Of a DNA stretch of 61,950 nucleotides, positions 24,177-33,814 are shown one piece after another. The DNA comes from Streptomyces sp. I05A-00742. Its GTDB lineage: Bacteria; Actinomycetota; Actinomycetes; Streptomycetales; Streptomycetaceae. Made by a program: the position numbers and the translations under genes. The notes under the pieces were generated by a model. That model made no database searches. It had not been told where the DNA came from and was given only the letters and a program-made list of their open reading frames with translations. The first letter of the stretch is position 1; every line of letters starts with the position of its first letter. Location: the NCBI RefSeq assembly GCF_013055795.1, contig NZ_JABETO010000034.1, forward strand, positions 1,639 to 63,588. Direction: 5' to 3'.

Positions 24177-27100
24177 CTAACGCTCCTGCTCGTAGGTGCC
24201 GCCGGGGCCGAAGCCCTGGTCGTGTTGCTGGTGCTGCTCGTGCGCGGTGACCGCGGGGAACTCCGAGGAGTCCGTCCCCGCGCTGCGCCCCTGCTGGACA
24301 CCGCGGCGCAGGTTGGCGAGCCTGCCGCGGACGTCCTCCGGTGCACGGGAGATCTGCGGGCTGCTGCCCTGGGAGGTCTCCGCCGCCTTGCCCTCGACCA
24401 GGTTGGCCCTGGGCGTCCGGCGCGGGAGACCGGAGGGAGTCACTCCGTCGGCCTTCGGCGCCCGGAGCTGCTCGGCGCGGTGCCAGCGCTCGTCGTTGGC
24501 CGACTGCCCGGCGGACGCGCCCCCCTCGTTCCGAGGCTGCTGGGGGACCTCCTGCTGGGACTGCTCCGGTTCTCCGCCGTCCCTCGTGGCCTCCTCGCCC
24601 GTCTCCGGCTGCTGCCACTGCCGATCGCGGCGAGGCAGACCGGACCCGGTCAGCGAGGGAGGGCCGCTCGTGGCGGGGCCCGGACGGTCGAACTCTACGC
24701 GCTCCGGCTGGGCCGTGTCAGCGGACGGCTGAGATTCCGATTCCGCTCCGTAACCCGGCGCGTACTCGTGCTCGTACGGACGGGCGTCCTCGGCCGACGC
24801 ACCCCACTCGCCTTGGTAGGCGGGGGCGTTGTAGTCGCCGTAGGTCTGCTGGTCCGTGAAGCCCTGTTCGTTGTAGGCGGCTTCCGTATACGGCTGCTCG
24901 CCAGGGGCCTGCGGTGCGAACGGGTTCTGCCGGGTCTCATGGGGCGAACCCTGCTGCTGCGGCGTGCTCTGCTCGTGCTGCTGCCGCTCGTAGGGCTGCT
25001 GCGGGAACGCCGGGCCGTGCTCGTCGGCCTGGCCGCCGGAGTACGCCTCCAGGGCCGCCCGCCGCTCCTCGCGCAGCCGCGAGCGGTTGAGCGGGTCCAG
25101 CACGGGGGCGCCGGCCGCGCCGGGCTCGTAGCGGGAGTCGTCGAAGCCGAGCTCCGCGGCGGTGCGGAGACCGCCCGCGCCCACGGCACCGGCCTGCTGC
25201 TCGGGGACGATCCGGGAGACGGTGAAGTCGTCGCCCGCCTGCTCGTCCTCGCCACCGCCACCATGGGTGATGGCGTCCGGGAGCATGACCAGCGATGTGG
25301 TGCCGGCCTGCTCGCCCGAGGGGCGCAGCTGGACGCGGATGCCGTGCCGCATGGCCAGCCGGCCGACCACGAAGAGACCCATCCGCTGGGAGACCGTGGC
25401 GTCCACGGTCGGCGGGTTGGCCAGCTTGTGGTTGATGTCCGCGAAGTCCTCGGGGGTGAGCCCGATGCCCTTGTCGTGGATCTCGACCATCACCCGGCCG
25501 TCGGGCAGCCGGGTCGCGGTGACGCGGACCTTGGTGTGCGGGGAGGAGAACGTGGTCGCGTTCTCCAGCAGCTCGGCGAGCAGGTGGACGAGGTCGGTCA
25601 CGGCCAGGCCGTGGATCTCGGCCTCCGAGATACCGCTCAGCTCGATGCGCTCGTACGCCTCCACCTCGGAGGAGGCCGCGCGCAACACGTCCACCAGCGG
25701 GATCGGCTGGTCCCAGCGGCGGCCGGGCTCCTCGCCCGCGAGGATGAGGAGGTTCTCGCCGTTGCGGCGCATACGGGTGGCCAGGTGGTCCAGGCGGAAG
25801 AGGTTCTCCAGCTGGTCCGGGTCGGCCTCGTTGTTCTCCAGCCCGGTGATGAGCTCCAGCTGGCCCTCGATCAGGCTCTGGTTGCGGCGGGAGAGGTTGG
25901 TGAAGATCGCGTTGACGTTGCCCCGGAGCATCGCCTGCTCGGCGGCGAGCCGGACGGCCTCCCGGTGCACCTGGTCGAAGGCGCGGGCGACCTCGCCGAT
26001 CTCGTCCTTGGTGTCGATCGGGATGGGCTGCACCCGGGTGTCGATCCGGCCCGGCTCGGTGCGCGAGAGCTGGTCGACCAGGGCCGGCAGCCGCTGCTCG
26101 GCGACCTCGAAGGCGGCACCGCGCAGACGGCGCATGCTGCGGCTCATCGAGCGGGCGATGCGCCCGGCGACGAAGAACGCGATCAGCAGCGCGACGATCA
26201 TGATCGACGAGTTGACGATGGCGTCCTGGCGGGCGTTGGAGGCGATCTTCGAGGCCTCGTTCACCGCGTGGTCGGCCAGGTGCTGCTCGACGGCCCGGTA
26301 GGCCTCGAACTTGCCCGTGGCCGTGGTGTACCAGGACTCCTTGGTGGCACCGGCGGCCTTCAGCGGCGCACCGGTCTCGCCGGTCAGGATGGCCTGGGCC
26401 ATCTTGTCCTGCTTCTCGACCTGCGCCTTCTCCTCCATCGTCTTCGCCAGGCGGTCGATGTCCTCCTTGGTGCCACCGGTCTTGTACTCGTCGGAGGCGA
26501 TGTACTCGAGGAAGTTGTACGAGGCGAACGAGGTCAGCAGGTACAGCCGGTCCTGGCCGGGCATGTTCGGCTTGGCCAGCAGGTGCGTGCCCATGGAACG
26601 CTGGAGCGACTCGGCGGCCTTCGCCAGCGAGACGGCGTAGACCATGCGGCCGTACGAGGTGACGGTGCTGTTGCCGGTGCCGGTGCCGTAGCCGAGTTCG
26701 TTGGTGAACGCCATCAGCGGCCGCTGGATGGAGCCGTACGCGTCCTCGGTCTTGGCGTCCACGGACGTATAGGCGGTCTTCCGGATCTGCGGGAGCTTCG
26801 ACTCTGCCTCGCGCACGGCCTTCAGCCGGCGTTCGAGGCTGGGGGTGTCCGGCATCCGCTCGACGGACTTGTCGAAGGCCGCGCGGGCGGAATCCGTCGC
26901 CTCCCGCGCCTTCTTGACGTCCTCGTCGTCCTTGTCGTGGTTCAGCAGCGGGATGACGCTGACGTCACGCTCGTCGACGACCGCGTGGGCGTAGTCGGCG
27001 GCGGCCCGTACGACGCGGGCGGTGTCCGCCGCGTCCTCGGCCTCCAGCCAGGTGTCGACCGACTTCTTGATGCCGAGGCCACCGAAGACGAGGGCGACCA

Positions 27101-27299
27101 GCACCGGGATCAGCAGGATCGCGTTCAGGCGGGTGGCCACCCGCCAGTTGCGGGGAGAGAACCGCCCGCCGCCGCCCGGAGGCGCGTCGGGGGTGGCCCG
27201 GGGAACGTCGGAGGTCAGCACCGCGGCCTGCGACGGCGGTGTGAAGTTGCCCCGCGCGTTTCCCGACTGCTGCGCGGTGCCCGTCTTTCTTCGCCTCAC
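24177..27299 (-). CDS. cvnA2: conservon sensor kinase-like ATPase CvnA
   Basis: The product has about 1040 residues from the GTG at 27299 (GAGG lies 11 bases upstream). Helix 1 is at about residues 58-76 (LNAILLIPVLVALVFGGLGI). An extracytoplasmic nitrate/nitrite-sensor-like helical domain follows. Helix 2 is at about 358-378, then HAMP, a dimerisation region with LFRLDHLATRMRRNGENLL, and a HATPase domain with N box HLLAELLENATTF and G box HDKGIGL. From about residue 683 the protein is a disordered Q/P/E-rich tail. CvnA is the membrane sensor of the conservon; the signal is unknown. Confidence 0.9.
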   Translation of the reverse strand: MRRRKTGTAQQSGNARGNFTPPSQAAVLTSDVPRATPDAPPGGGGRFSPRNWRVATRLNAILLIPVLVALVFGGLGIKKSVDTWLEAEDAADTARVVRAAADYAHAVVDERDVSVIPLLNHDKDDEDVKKAREATDSARAAFDKSVERMPDTPSLERRLKAVREAESKLPQIRKTAYTSVDAKTEDAYGSIQRPLMAFTNELGYGTGTGNSTVTSYGRMVYAVSLAKAAESLQRSMGTHLLAKPNMPGQDRLYLLTSFASYNFLEYIASDEYKTGGTKEDIDRLAKTMEEKAQVEKQDKMAQAILTGETGAPLKAAGATKESWYTTATGKFEAYRAVEQHLADHAVNEASKIASNARQDAIVNSSIMIVALLIAFFVAGRIARSMSRSMRRLRGAAFEVAEQRLPALVDQLSRTEPGRIDTRVQPIPIDTKDEIGEVARAFDQVHREAVRLAAEQAMLRGNVNAIFTNLSRRNQSLIEGQLELITGLENNEADPDQLENLFRLDHLATRMRRNGENLLILAGEEPGRRWDQPIPLVDVLRAASSEVEAYERIELSGISEAEIHGLAVTDLVHLLAELLENATTFSSPHTKVRVTATRLPDGRVMVEIHDKGIGLTPEDFADINHKLANPPTVDATVSQRMGLFVVGRLAMRHGIRVQLRPSGEQAGTTSLVMLPDAITHGGGGEDEQAGDDFTVSRIVPEQQAGAVGAGGLRTAAELGFDDSRYEPGAAGAPVLDPLNRSRLREERRAALEAYSGGQADEHGPAFPQQPYERQQHEQSTPQQQGSPHETRQNPFAPQAPGEQPYTEAAYNEQGFTDQQTYGDYNAPAYQGEWGASAEDARPYEHEYAPGYGAESESQPSADTAQPERVEFDRPGPATSGPPSLTGSGLPRRDRQWQQPETGEEATRDGGEPEQSQQEVPQQPRNEGGASAGQSANDERWHRAEQLRAPKADGVTPSGLPRRTPRANLVEGKAAETSQGSSPQISRAPEDVRGRLANLRRGVQQGRSAGTDSSEFPAVTAHEQHQQHDQGFGPGGTYEQER

Positions 27300-27623
27300 T
27301 CGTCCAACAACCTCTCGGCGTCGGCACTTGTCGTCGTGCCGTCTTTCGGCTGGGCCACGACGGCCCAGTGCGGGAAATTCCAGCACGCCGGACAGGTGCG
27401 TTCCAAACAGTGGGCAGAGCCGGCGGCCGGGGGAAAGTGCCCGACATAAAACGGGCATTAAGAGCGAGCGGCGCCAAAAGGCGGGTGAATCATGCGCGGA
27501 GCGGAACCGGGCGGATGCGGCGTGTGGTGACTTGCCTGTCGAAGGCCGGTCAATTCTCTGTCGAAACGTTATGAACCCCGGGGGCGGTCCGTGGTCCGTT
27601 CCACGGCCGCCCGCCCCCGCCGG
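27300..27623. other. 324-base gap between the two conservons
   Basis: It holds the promoter region of cvnA2, whose G+C is lower than that of the coding DNA around it. A CTGGGCC...GGCCCAG hairpin lies near 27350-27370. A stem near 27583-27611 (GGCGG-t-CCGTGG with CCACGGCCGCC) could terminate cvnD1 transcripts. No gene is seen. Confidence 0.45.
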
Positions 27624-28205
27624 TTACTTCAGCCGCGCCATGAGGGCGTGCTCGACGAGAGTGATGAGCGCGCTCTTGGCCTCGTTCCTGTGCCGCGCGT
27701 CGGTGGTGATGATCGGCGCGTCGGGCCCGATCTGCAGCGCCTCGCGCACCTCTTCGGGACCGTAGGGCTGCTCTCCGTTGAAGCCGTTGAGGGCGATGAC
27801 GAAGGGCAGGCCGCTGTTCTCGAAGTAGTCGACGGCGGGGAAGCAGTCGGCGAGACGGCGGGTGTCGACCAGGACGACGGCACCGATGGCACCGCGGACC
27901 AGGTCGTCCCACATGAACCAGAACCGGTCCTGTCCGGGCGTGCCGAACAGATAGAGGATCAGGTCGTCGTCCAGCGTGATGCGGCCGAAGTCCATCGCCA
28001 CGGTCGTGGTCGTCTTGTCCTGAACGTGGCTCAGGTCGTCGATGCCCGCCGACGCGGACGTCATCACGGCCTCGGTGCGCAGCGGGCTGATCTCCGAGAC
28101 CGCGCCGACGAACGTGGTCTTCCCCACGCCGAAACCACCGGCCACCACGATCTTCGCGGAGGTCGTGGAGCGGCCGGCGTTCCCGCTAGAGCTTCCGAAG
28201 TCCAC
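27624..28205 (-). CDS. cvnD1: conservon GTP-binding protein CvnD
   Basis: The protein has 193 residues and is almost identical to CvnD2. Walker A is GGFGVGKTT, with LFGTPGQDRFWFMWDDLVRG and ALNGFNG in place. Differences cluster in the first 15 residues, the DLSHVQDK loop, LDDDLILYLF and NGEQPYGPEEVREAL. It overlaps cvnC1 by 20 bases, exactly as in the other conservon. By position (nearest gltX) it corresponds to cvn1 of S. coelicolor. Confidence 0.92.
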   Translation of the reverse strand: MDFGSSSGNAGRSTTSAKIVVAGGFGVGKTTFVGAVSEISPLRTEAVMTSASAGIDDLSHVQDKTTTTVAMDFGRITLDDDLILYLFGTPGQDRFWFMWDDLVRGAIGAVVLVDTRRLADCFPAVDYFENSGLPFVIALNGFNGEQPYGPEEVREALQIGPDAPIITTDARHRNEAKSALITLVEHALMARLK

Positions 28206-28593
28206 TGAGCACCCTTTCGAGCAGTGTCACATCCGGCGTTCCGCCGGTCTCGCCGCCGCCACCCGGCTGATGGATCGCCACCATGCCCGCTTCCGCCAGG
28301 TCGGCGACCAGGATCCGCGCCACGCCGAGCGGCATGTTCAGCAGCGCGGAGACCTCCGCGACCGACTTCACCTCACGGCAGAGGTGGCAGATCCGCTGGT
28401 GCTCGGGAAGCAGGTTCCCCAGCTGCGACGGATCGGCGGTCGAGCTGACCAGTGCCTCGATGGCGAGCTGGTAGCGCGGCCGGGTCCGGCCGCCCGTCAT
28501 GGCGTAGGGACGGACCAGGGGCTGGTCGCCTTCACTCCCGTACGGCATGTGGTGCGAGGCGCCGTACGGGCCGGGCGAGACGGGCGGGGTCAT
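28186..28593 (-). CDS. cvnC1: conservon DUF742 protein CvnC
   Basis: The protein has 135 residues from the ATG at 28593 behind CGGAGG. The DUF742 domain starts at about residue 25 (QPLVRPYAMTGGRTRPRYQL) and keeps the HQRICHLCREVKSVAEV and NMPLGVARILVADLAEAG segments. The N-terminal tail is only about 24 residues, against about 100 in CvnC2. It overlaps cvnD1 by 20 bases and lies 103 bases after cvnB1. Confidence 0.92.
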   Translation of the reverse strand: MTPPVSPGPYGASHHMPYGSEGDQPLVRPYAMTGGRTRPRYQLAIEALVSSTADPSQLGNLLPEHQRICHLCREVKSVAEVSALLNMPLGVARILVADLAEAGMVAIHQPGGGGETGGTPDVTLLERVLSGLRKL

Positions 28594-28696
28594 GAATCCT
28601 CCGGGCGGGACAGCAGGAAGGCAATGATGCCGTCGAGCGGGGGCCGGTGGGAGCTTTCGGCCGTACGGTCGGACGGGATTTGCGGTGTGTGTACGG

Positions 28697-29119
28697 TCAG
28701 TTCAGCAGGCTTCCCTGCAGTTCGGCGCGGAGGTCGGGCGTCAGTACGGTGCCCGCGCGGTCGACCAGCAGGGCCATCTCGTAGCCCACGAGGCCGATGT
28801 CGCACTCCGGGTGCGCCAGTACGGCCAGTGAGGAGCCGTCCGAGATGGACATGATGAAGAGGAAGCCGCGCTCCATCTCCACCACCGTCTGGTTGACCGC
28901 GCCGCCCTCGAAGATGCGGGACGCGCCGGCCGTCAGGGAGGTCAGGCCAGAGGCCACCGCTGCCAGCTGGTCCGCGCGGTCCCGGGGGAACCCTTCGGAC
29001 ATGGCCAGCAGAAGTCCGTCGGCGGACACCACCACCGTGTGGGACACCCCCGGGGTGCTCTCCACGAAGTTGGTGATCAACCAGTTCAGATTCTGCGCCG
29101 CCTGGCTCATCGGACTCAA
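28697..29119 (-). CDS. cvnB1: conservon Roadblock/LC7 protein CvnB
   Basis: The product has 140 residues. A TTG at 29119 is the preferred start because AGGAG lies 6 bases before it, while the ATG at 29110 is 15 bases away. It differs from CvnB2 at only a handful of positions (NFVESTPG for SFVENTPG, RAGTVLTPDL for RAGNVLTPDL), whereas the CvnA partners differ widely. It begins immediately after the cvnA1 stop, so translation is probably coupled. Confidence 0.92.
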   Translation of the reverse strand: MSPMSQAAQNLNWLITNFVESTPGVSHTVVVSADGLLLAMSEGFPRDRADQLAAVASGLTSLTAGASRIFEGGAVNQTVVEMERGFLFIMSISDGSSLAVLAHPECDIGLVGYEMALLVDRAGTVLTPDLRAELQGSLLN

Positions 29120-32100
29120 CTAACGCTCCTGCTGGTAGGTGGGGCCAACGTTGTGGCTACCGGTGGCCGAACTGGTGCCGGCCTGACGTCCTTGCTGGAT
29201 GCCCCGACGGAGGTTGGTCAGCCGGCCGCGCACGTCCTGGGGCGCACGCGAGACCTGCGGACCGGCCGGCAGGGACTGCTGCTGGGCCGTGCCCTCCACG
29301 AGGTTGGCACGGGGCACCCGGCGGGGGAGACCCGACGAGGTGGTGCCGCCCGCGGCGGGCTCGCGGACCTGCTCGGCCCGGCGCCAGCGCTCGTCGTTCG
29401 GGGACTCGCGCCAGTCCGGCAGCGGGGTCTGGGCCGTTGACAGAGGGGCTTCGGGGGCTTCAGGGGCCGTGGGGGCCGAAGGTGCCGCGGCCTCGGGGCG
29501 CAGCGTCCCGCGCGGCTCGCGCCGGGGCAGGTCGCGGGGCGCCTCCGCCGCCGGCTCCGCCGCACGGTCGCGGGCCTCCTCCTGGTCGCGGAACCAGTGC
29601 GACTCCAGCTCCTGGAAGAGCGGCGTCGTCTCCTGCCCGGCGTCCCGCTGCCCGAACCGGCCGGTCCCGCCGGGCGGAACGATCCGCCCGGCGGCGTCGC
29701 CCTCGGGCTCCGGCACGGGGGCGAGGTGCGGGAAGGCGGCGGTGTCGGCGGGGTCGCCGGCCGCCGGGACGGCGGGCAGGGCGTGCCGGCCGGTGCTGCT
29801 GCTCTCCGGCTCGGGAACGGGCGCGAGGCGCGGGAACTGCCCGGTGGTACCCGGACCGTCCGCGGCTCCGTCGGTCCGGGGGCGGGCGAACTGCCCGGTG
29901 TCGCCGGGGGCGGCGGGCAGGGCGTGGCGGCCCGTGCTGCTGCTCTCGGGCTCCGGAACGGGCGTGAGCTGCGGGAACTGGCCGGTGGCGGAGGGGTTTC
30001 CGGACCGGTCGAGGGCCGGGAAGGCCGCGGTGCTCTCCGCGCTGTCGGCGCTGTCGTGGCCGCGCGGAGTGTCCTGCGCGGCGCGCGAGGAGCCGTCCGA
30101 GGCCAGCGGCCAGTCGTCGGCCGGCGCGGCGGGCGCGGGCGAACGGTCGTTGCCCCAGCTCGGCGCCGGGCGGGCCGACGGCTCGCCCGTGGGGCGCTCG
30201 GTCCCGCCACCGCCGCGCGTGGGCAGGTCGTTGCCACCGCCGCGGGCCGGGAGGTCGTTCCCCTTGCCGCCGCGGACGGGCAGGTCCGCGGGGCCACTGC
30301 CGCGCGTCGGCAGGCCGGACGGCGCGCCGCCGCCGCGGGTGGGGAGTCCGTTCCCGTCGCCGCCGCGGGTGGGGAGTCCGTTCCCGTCGCCACCGCGGGT
30401 GGGGAGCTCGTTCCGGTCGCCGCCGCGGGTGGGCAGCCCGTTCCCGTCGCCGCCGCGGGCCGGGAGGTCGTTGCCCTTGCCGCCGCGGACGGGCAGATCG
30501 GCGGGGCCACCGCCGTCGCGCTTGGGGAGCTGCGGGCGGCGGCCGTTGCCCACGGGGGCGATCACGGCGGGCCGCTTGCCGCGCGGCGGGAGGCCCGGAC
30601 GGCCGTCGGCGGCCGGGGCGCCCTTGCCGCCGGAGGGGAAGTCGCTGGGCGGCGAGGCGTCGAAGAGGCTGGGGCCGCCGGTCGGGGCACCCGCGCCCGG
30701 AGTGCTGCCCGGGACGCGCGTCGGCAGACCGCTCCCGGTCAGGCCGCCGGTGCGGGACGGAGCGGCGGGCGGGCGGGGGCCCTTGGGCGGCAGCTGCTGG
30801 CGGGTGCGGTCCGCCTGCTGCGGGGCGCCGCCGGGACCACCGGGCAGGCCGGGCATGCCCTTGCCGCCGCCGGGGGTTCCCGTACCGGGCAGACCGGGCG
30901 GCATGCCGCCACCGGGGATCCCGGGGGTGCCGGCCGGGGCGCCGGGAGCGGGCTTCTTGCCGCCCTGGGCGACGTCGACCGGGAGCATGACGAGCGCGGT
31001 GGTGCCGCCGGAGTCCGACGGACGGAGCTGGATGCGGATGCCGTGTCGCAGGGACAGACGGCCGACCACGAACAGACCCATGCGCCGGGAGACCGAGACG
31101 TCCACGGTCGGCGGGCTGGCGAGCCGCTCGTTGATCGCGGCCAGGTCCTCCTGGGACAGGCCGATGCCGGTGTCGTGGATCTCGACCAGCACACGGCCGT
31201 CCGGCAGCGCGTGGCCGGTGACCTTGACCTTGGTCTGCGGCGAGGAGAACGACGTCGCGTTCTCCAGCAGCTCGGCGAGGAGGTGCACGAGGTCGTTGAC
31301 GACGCGGCCGGCGACCTCGGTCGGCGGCACACCGGTGAGTTCGATGCGCTCGTACTGCTCCACCTCGGACGCGGCGGCACGGAGCACGTCGACGAGGGGC
31401 ACCGGGCGGGTCCACCGTCGGCCGGGCTCCTCACCGGCGAGAACGAGGAGGTTCTCACCGTTCCGGCGCATACGGGTCGCGAGGTGGTCGAGCTTGAAGA
31501 GCGAGGACAGCTGGTCCGGGTCGGCCTCGCGGGACTCCAGTTCGGAGATGAGCGAGAGCTGACGCTGGATGAGGCCCTGGGAACGGCGCGAGAGGTTGGT
31601 AAACATCGCGTTGACGTTGCCCCGGAGGAGGGCCTGCTCGGCGGCCAGCCGGACCGCCTCGCGGTGCACGTCGTCGAAGGCCGCGGCCACCTGGCCGATC
31701 TCGTCCCGGCTGTGCACACCGACTGACTCCACGGAGGTGTCCACGTCCTGCGGGTCGCTCTCCGAGAGCTGCTTGACCAGCTCGGGCAGGCGGTCCTGGG
31801 CGACCTTCTGCGCGGTGTCCTGGAGCCGGCGCAGCGAGCGCACCATGGACCGGGCCACGACGAAGGCGCCGACCAGCGAGATGCCGAGGACCAGGATGAT
31901 CAGCGCACCGTTGAGGTAGGCCTCCTGCTGGGCGTCCTCACGGAGTTCGAGGGCCTTCTGCTGCATGTCGCTGAGCAGCGTGTCCTCGATCTTGATCATT
32001 TCCTGGATCTTGGTGCTGTCCCGGTCGTACCAGTCCTGGTAGCTGACCGTGTCGCCGCTCTTGAGGCCGTCACCCTTGATCAGCACACGCTCGGCGTAGG

Positions 32101-33022
32101 TGTTCGCCTGGGACATCTCGTAGTTGCCGCCGTTGAGCGACTGCAGCAGCTCCGGATCCCCGTCCCCGTGGATGTTGATGAAGCGCTTCATCGCCTGGCT
32201 CTCCTTGCCGAACACGGCCTGGCCGAAGAGGCGGTCGTTCGGGGAGAGCTCGGGCGTGGGACGGGCGAGCGCGGCGCTGATGAGCGCGCGCTGCATGGAG
32301 GCGTACTCCTTGGCGGACGAGAACGTCGCCAGGGCGCGGGTGGCGGAGATCATCTCGCTGTTGCTGGACGCCTGCGCCATGTCCTGGGAGAGCGCGAGCA
32401 GCGAGTTGACCAGGGCGTCGTAGCTGTCGATGGTCCGCGAGATGGACTCGGGGTTCCGGTACGCGTCGTTCCGGGCCTCCTTGATGGCATCCAGCTGCTT
32501 GCTGATGTCCACCAGGGTGGTGCCGACCCCGACCATGGTCTTGTCGTCCGGCTGGACCCGCTTGGTGAGGTCCTTGAACTCCTGGATCTCCCGGTCGGTC
32601 CGCTGCCGCGACGAGACGACGGCGTCGTTCTTGTCGTCCTTCTTGATCAGCGGACCGGCGGACTTGTCGCGCTCCTCCTGGAGGGCGTTGGCGAGCTGGG
32701 TCGCCGCGCTGGTCATGTCGGTCAGCAGCTTCATGTGATCGAGCTGATCGACGTTCTTCAGCGAGGTGTCGATACGCATCGCACCCAGCGTCGTCGCCGC
32801 GACGACGGGCAGGGCGAGCAGGGAGACCAGACGGGTACTGATTCGCCAGTTGCGCAGGGCTATTCGTGAGCCCGGCCCGCTGGGGCCCTTCGCCTTCGGC
32901 CGTTCGGCGGGCTCGCCGCCGTTCGGCGCGTCGGCGGGCGCGCCGGGGCCTCCGGCCGCCACCGGACCGTGCGGCTCCGGCTCCGCCGCAGCGCTGCCAT
33001 CCCTCTTGAAACGTCCCTGCAC
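29120..33022 (-). CDS. cvnA1: conservon sensor kinase-like ATPase CvnA
   Basis: The product has about 1300 residues from the GTG at 33022; longer in-frame starts up to 33172 are possible. Order: basic N-terminus; helix 1 at about residues 61-81; a helical sensor domain; helix 2 at about 371-391 (ALIILVLGISLVGAFVVAR); HAMP; LFKLDHLATRMRRNGENLL; HATPase with HLLAELLENATSF and HDTGIGL. After about residue 684 comes a disordered tail of about 600 residues. The tail contains glycine/proline segments, tandem LPTRGGDGN units (coding bases about 30180-30500) and repeats of PVPEPESSSTGRHALPA. It is much longer than the tail of CvnA2. Confidence 0.9.
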   Translation of the reverse strand: MQGRFKRDGSAAAEPEPHGPVAAGGPGAPADAPNGGEPAERPKAKGPSGPGSRIALRNWRISTRLVSLLALPVVAATTLGAMRIDTSLKNVDQLDHMKLLTDMTSAATQLANALQEERDKSAGPLIKKDDKNDAVVSSRQRTDREIQEFKDLTKRVQPDDKTMVGVGTTLVDISKQLDAIKEARNDAYRNPESISRTIDSYDALVNSLLALSQDMAQASSNSEMISATRALATFSSAKEYASMQRALISAALARPTPELSPNDRLFGQAVFGKESQAMKRFINIHGDGDPELLQSLNGGNYEMSQANTYAERVLIKGDGLKSGDTVSYQDWYDRDSTKIQEMIKIEDTLLSDMQQKALELREDAQQEAYLNGALIILVLGISLVGAFVVARSMVRSLRRLQDTAQKVAQDRLPELVKQLSESDPQDVDTSVESVGVHSRDEIGQVAAAFDDVHREAVRLAAEQALLRGNVNAMFTNLSRRSQGLIQRQLSLISELESREADPDQLSSLFKLDHLATRMRRNGENLLVLAGEEPGRRWTRPVPLVDVLRAAASEVEQYERIELTGVPPTEVAGRVVNDLVHLLAELLENATSFSSPQTKVKVTGHALPDGRVLVEIHDTGIGLSQEDLAAINERLASPPTVDVSVSRRMGLFVVGRLSLRHGIRIQLRPSDSGGTTALVMLPVDVAQGGKKPAPGAPAGTPGIPGGGMPPGLPGTGTPGGGKGMPGLPGGPGGAPQQADRTRQQLPPKGPRPPAAPSRTGGLTGSGLPTRVPGSTPGAGAPTGGPSLFDASPPSDFPSGGKGAPAADGRPGLPPRGKRPAVIAPVGNGRRPQLPKRDGGGPADLPVRGGKGNDLPARGGDGNGLPTRGGDRNELPTRGGDGNGLPTRGGDGNGLPTRGGGAPSGLPTRGSGPADLPVRGGKGNDLPARGGGNDLPTRGGGGTERPTGEPSARPAPSWGNDRSPAPAAPADDWPLASDGSSRAAQDTPRGHDSADSAESTAAFPALDRSGNPSATGQFPQLTPVPEPESSSTGRHALPAAPGDTGQFARPRTDGAADGPGTTGQFPRLAPVPEPESSSTGRHALPAVPAAGDPADTAAFPHLAPVPEPEGDAAGRIVPPGGTGRFGQRDAGQETTPLFQELESHWFRDQEEARDRAAEPAAEAPRDLPRREPRGTLRPEAAAPSAPTAPEAPEAPLSTAQTPLPDWRESPNDERWRRAEQVREPAAGGTTSSGLPRRVPRANLVEGTAQQQSLPAGPQVSRAPQDVRGRLTNLRRGIQQGRQAGTSSATGSHNVGPTYQQER

Positions 33023-33503
33023 TAGCGTCGCAACCTCTGGACCAGGCGTCCCTCCGGATGAACGGAGGAACGGTGTCGAGTCGTGGGGGGACCGCGATGC
33101 CCCCCTGGCGGTCCGTGGAATTCCAGCACAGTGCCGGATCCCCCAACAAGGCCGGTGCACCCGGCCGTCCATCGGTCACCGAACGTAGCCGTCACGGTAG
33201 CTCTGTGTGGACCATGGACTCCCGTCAATCCGGACGTACGGGGGCGAATGCGTCGCATCCCGCCCCTCCGCGCCCCGTGTCCCAGTCGCCATGATCAGGA
33301 GCGGAACGTCAGCTTCAGCCCCGCAATGTCCGTTTCATGACAGCGAAGATCGCGACCGTTATGCGGCATTTATCACGAGCTTCGTGAGGAAACTCACAGG
33401 TGACACCCCGCATCTCACTCTGCGGGACGGGGAAAGGCGCGCCTAGCCTGGACCTTTGCGCAGACGCGACGACCACTCAGAGACAACGCGAGGCAACCGC
33501 ACA
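33023..33503. promoter_or_regulatory. 481-base divergent promoter region of cvnA1 and the small gene at 33504
   Basis: It has lower G+C in places (33330-33390: a TTATGCGGCATTTATCACG segment), as expected of promoter DNA. No conserved gene is seen. The extension of the cvnA1 frame to 33172 has poor codon bias over the first 50 codons. Confidence 0.4.
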
Positions 33504-33689
33504 GTGAAGACCACCACCCCCGCCCGGAAGACCGCCAACCCGCGCCGCACCACGCTCGCGCACCTCGACGACGCCGCGCCGCTCTTCGCGGCCGAGCGCC
33601 CGGAGCACGCGGCCGAGCTGCCCACGGTCACCGCGAACCCGCGCCGCACGATCCTCATGACCGCCCCCGCGACGGCCGTCCGCGACTGA
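33504..33689 (+). CDS. small conserved protein of unknown function
   Basis: A 61-residue product starts at the GTG at 33504 with GAGG 11 bases upstream. It contains two copies of a TxNPRRTxL motif (TANPRRTTLAHLDD and TANPRRTILMTAP) flanking PLFAAERPEHAAELP. Codon bias is that of a real gene, and a gene of this size sits at the same place in other Streptomyces (between cvnA1 and the FAH-family gene). The function is unknown. Confidence 0.6.
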   Translation: MKTTTPARKTANPRRTTLAHLDDAAPLFAAERPEHAAELPTVTANPRRTILMTAPATAVRD

Positions 33690-33814
33690 CGGGCCGGGAC
33701 CGGCCCCCGTACGGCCGGTCCACCCGGGAGCACGCTGCGCACGGGGCGCGCGGAGGCCCCGCGATAGCCTGGAGCGTCAGACTCCGGCCGGACCAGTGAG
33801 GGGCTCAGCTTCCC

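Noticed and set aside
23757..27449. 1230-codon open frame on the plus strand opposite cvnA2 and cvnB2
   Set aside because: It is a frame shadow of the conservon: L/V/R/G-rich with no domain.
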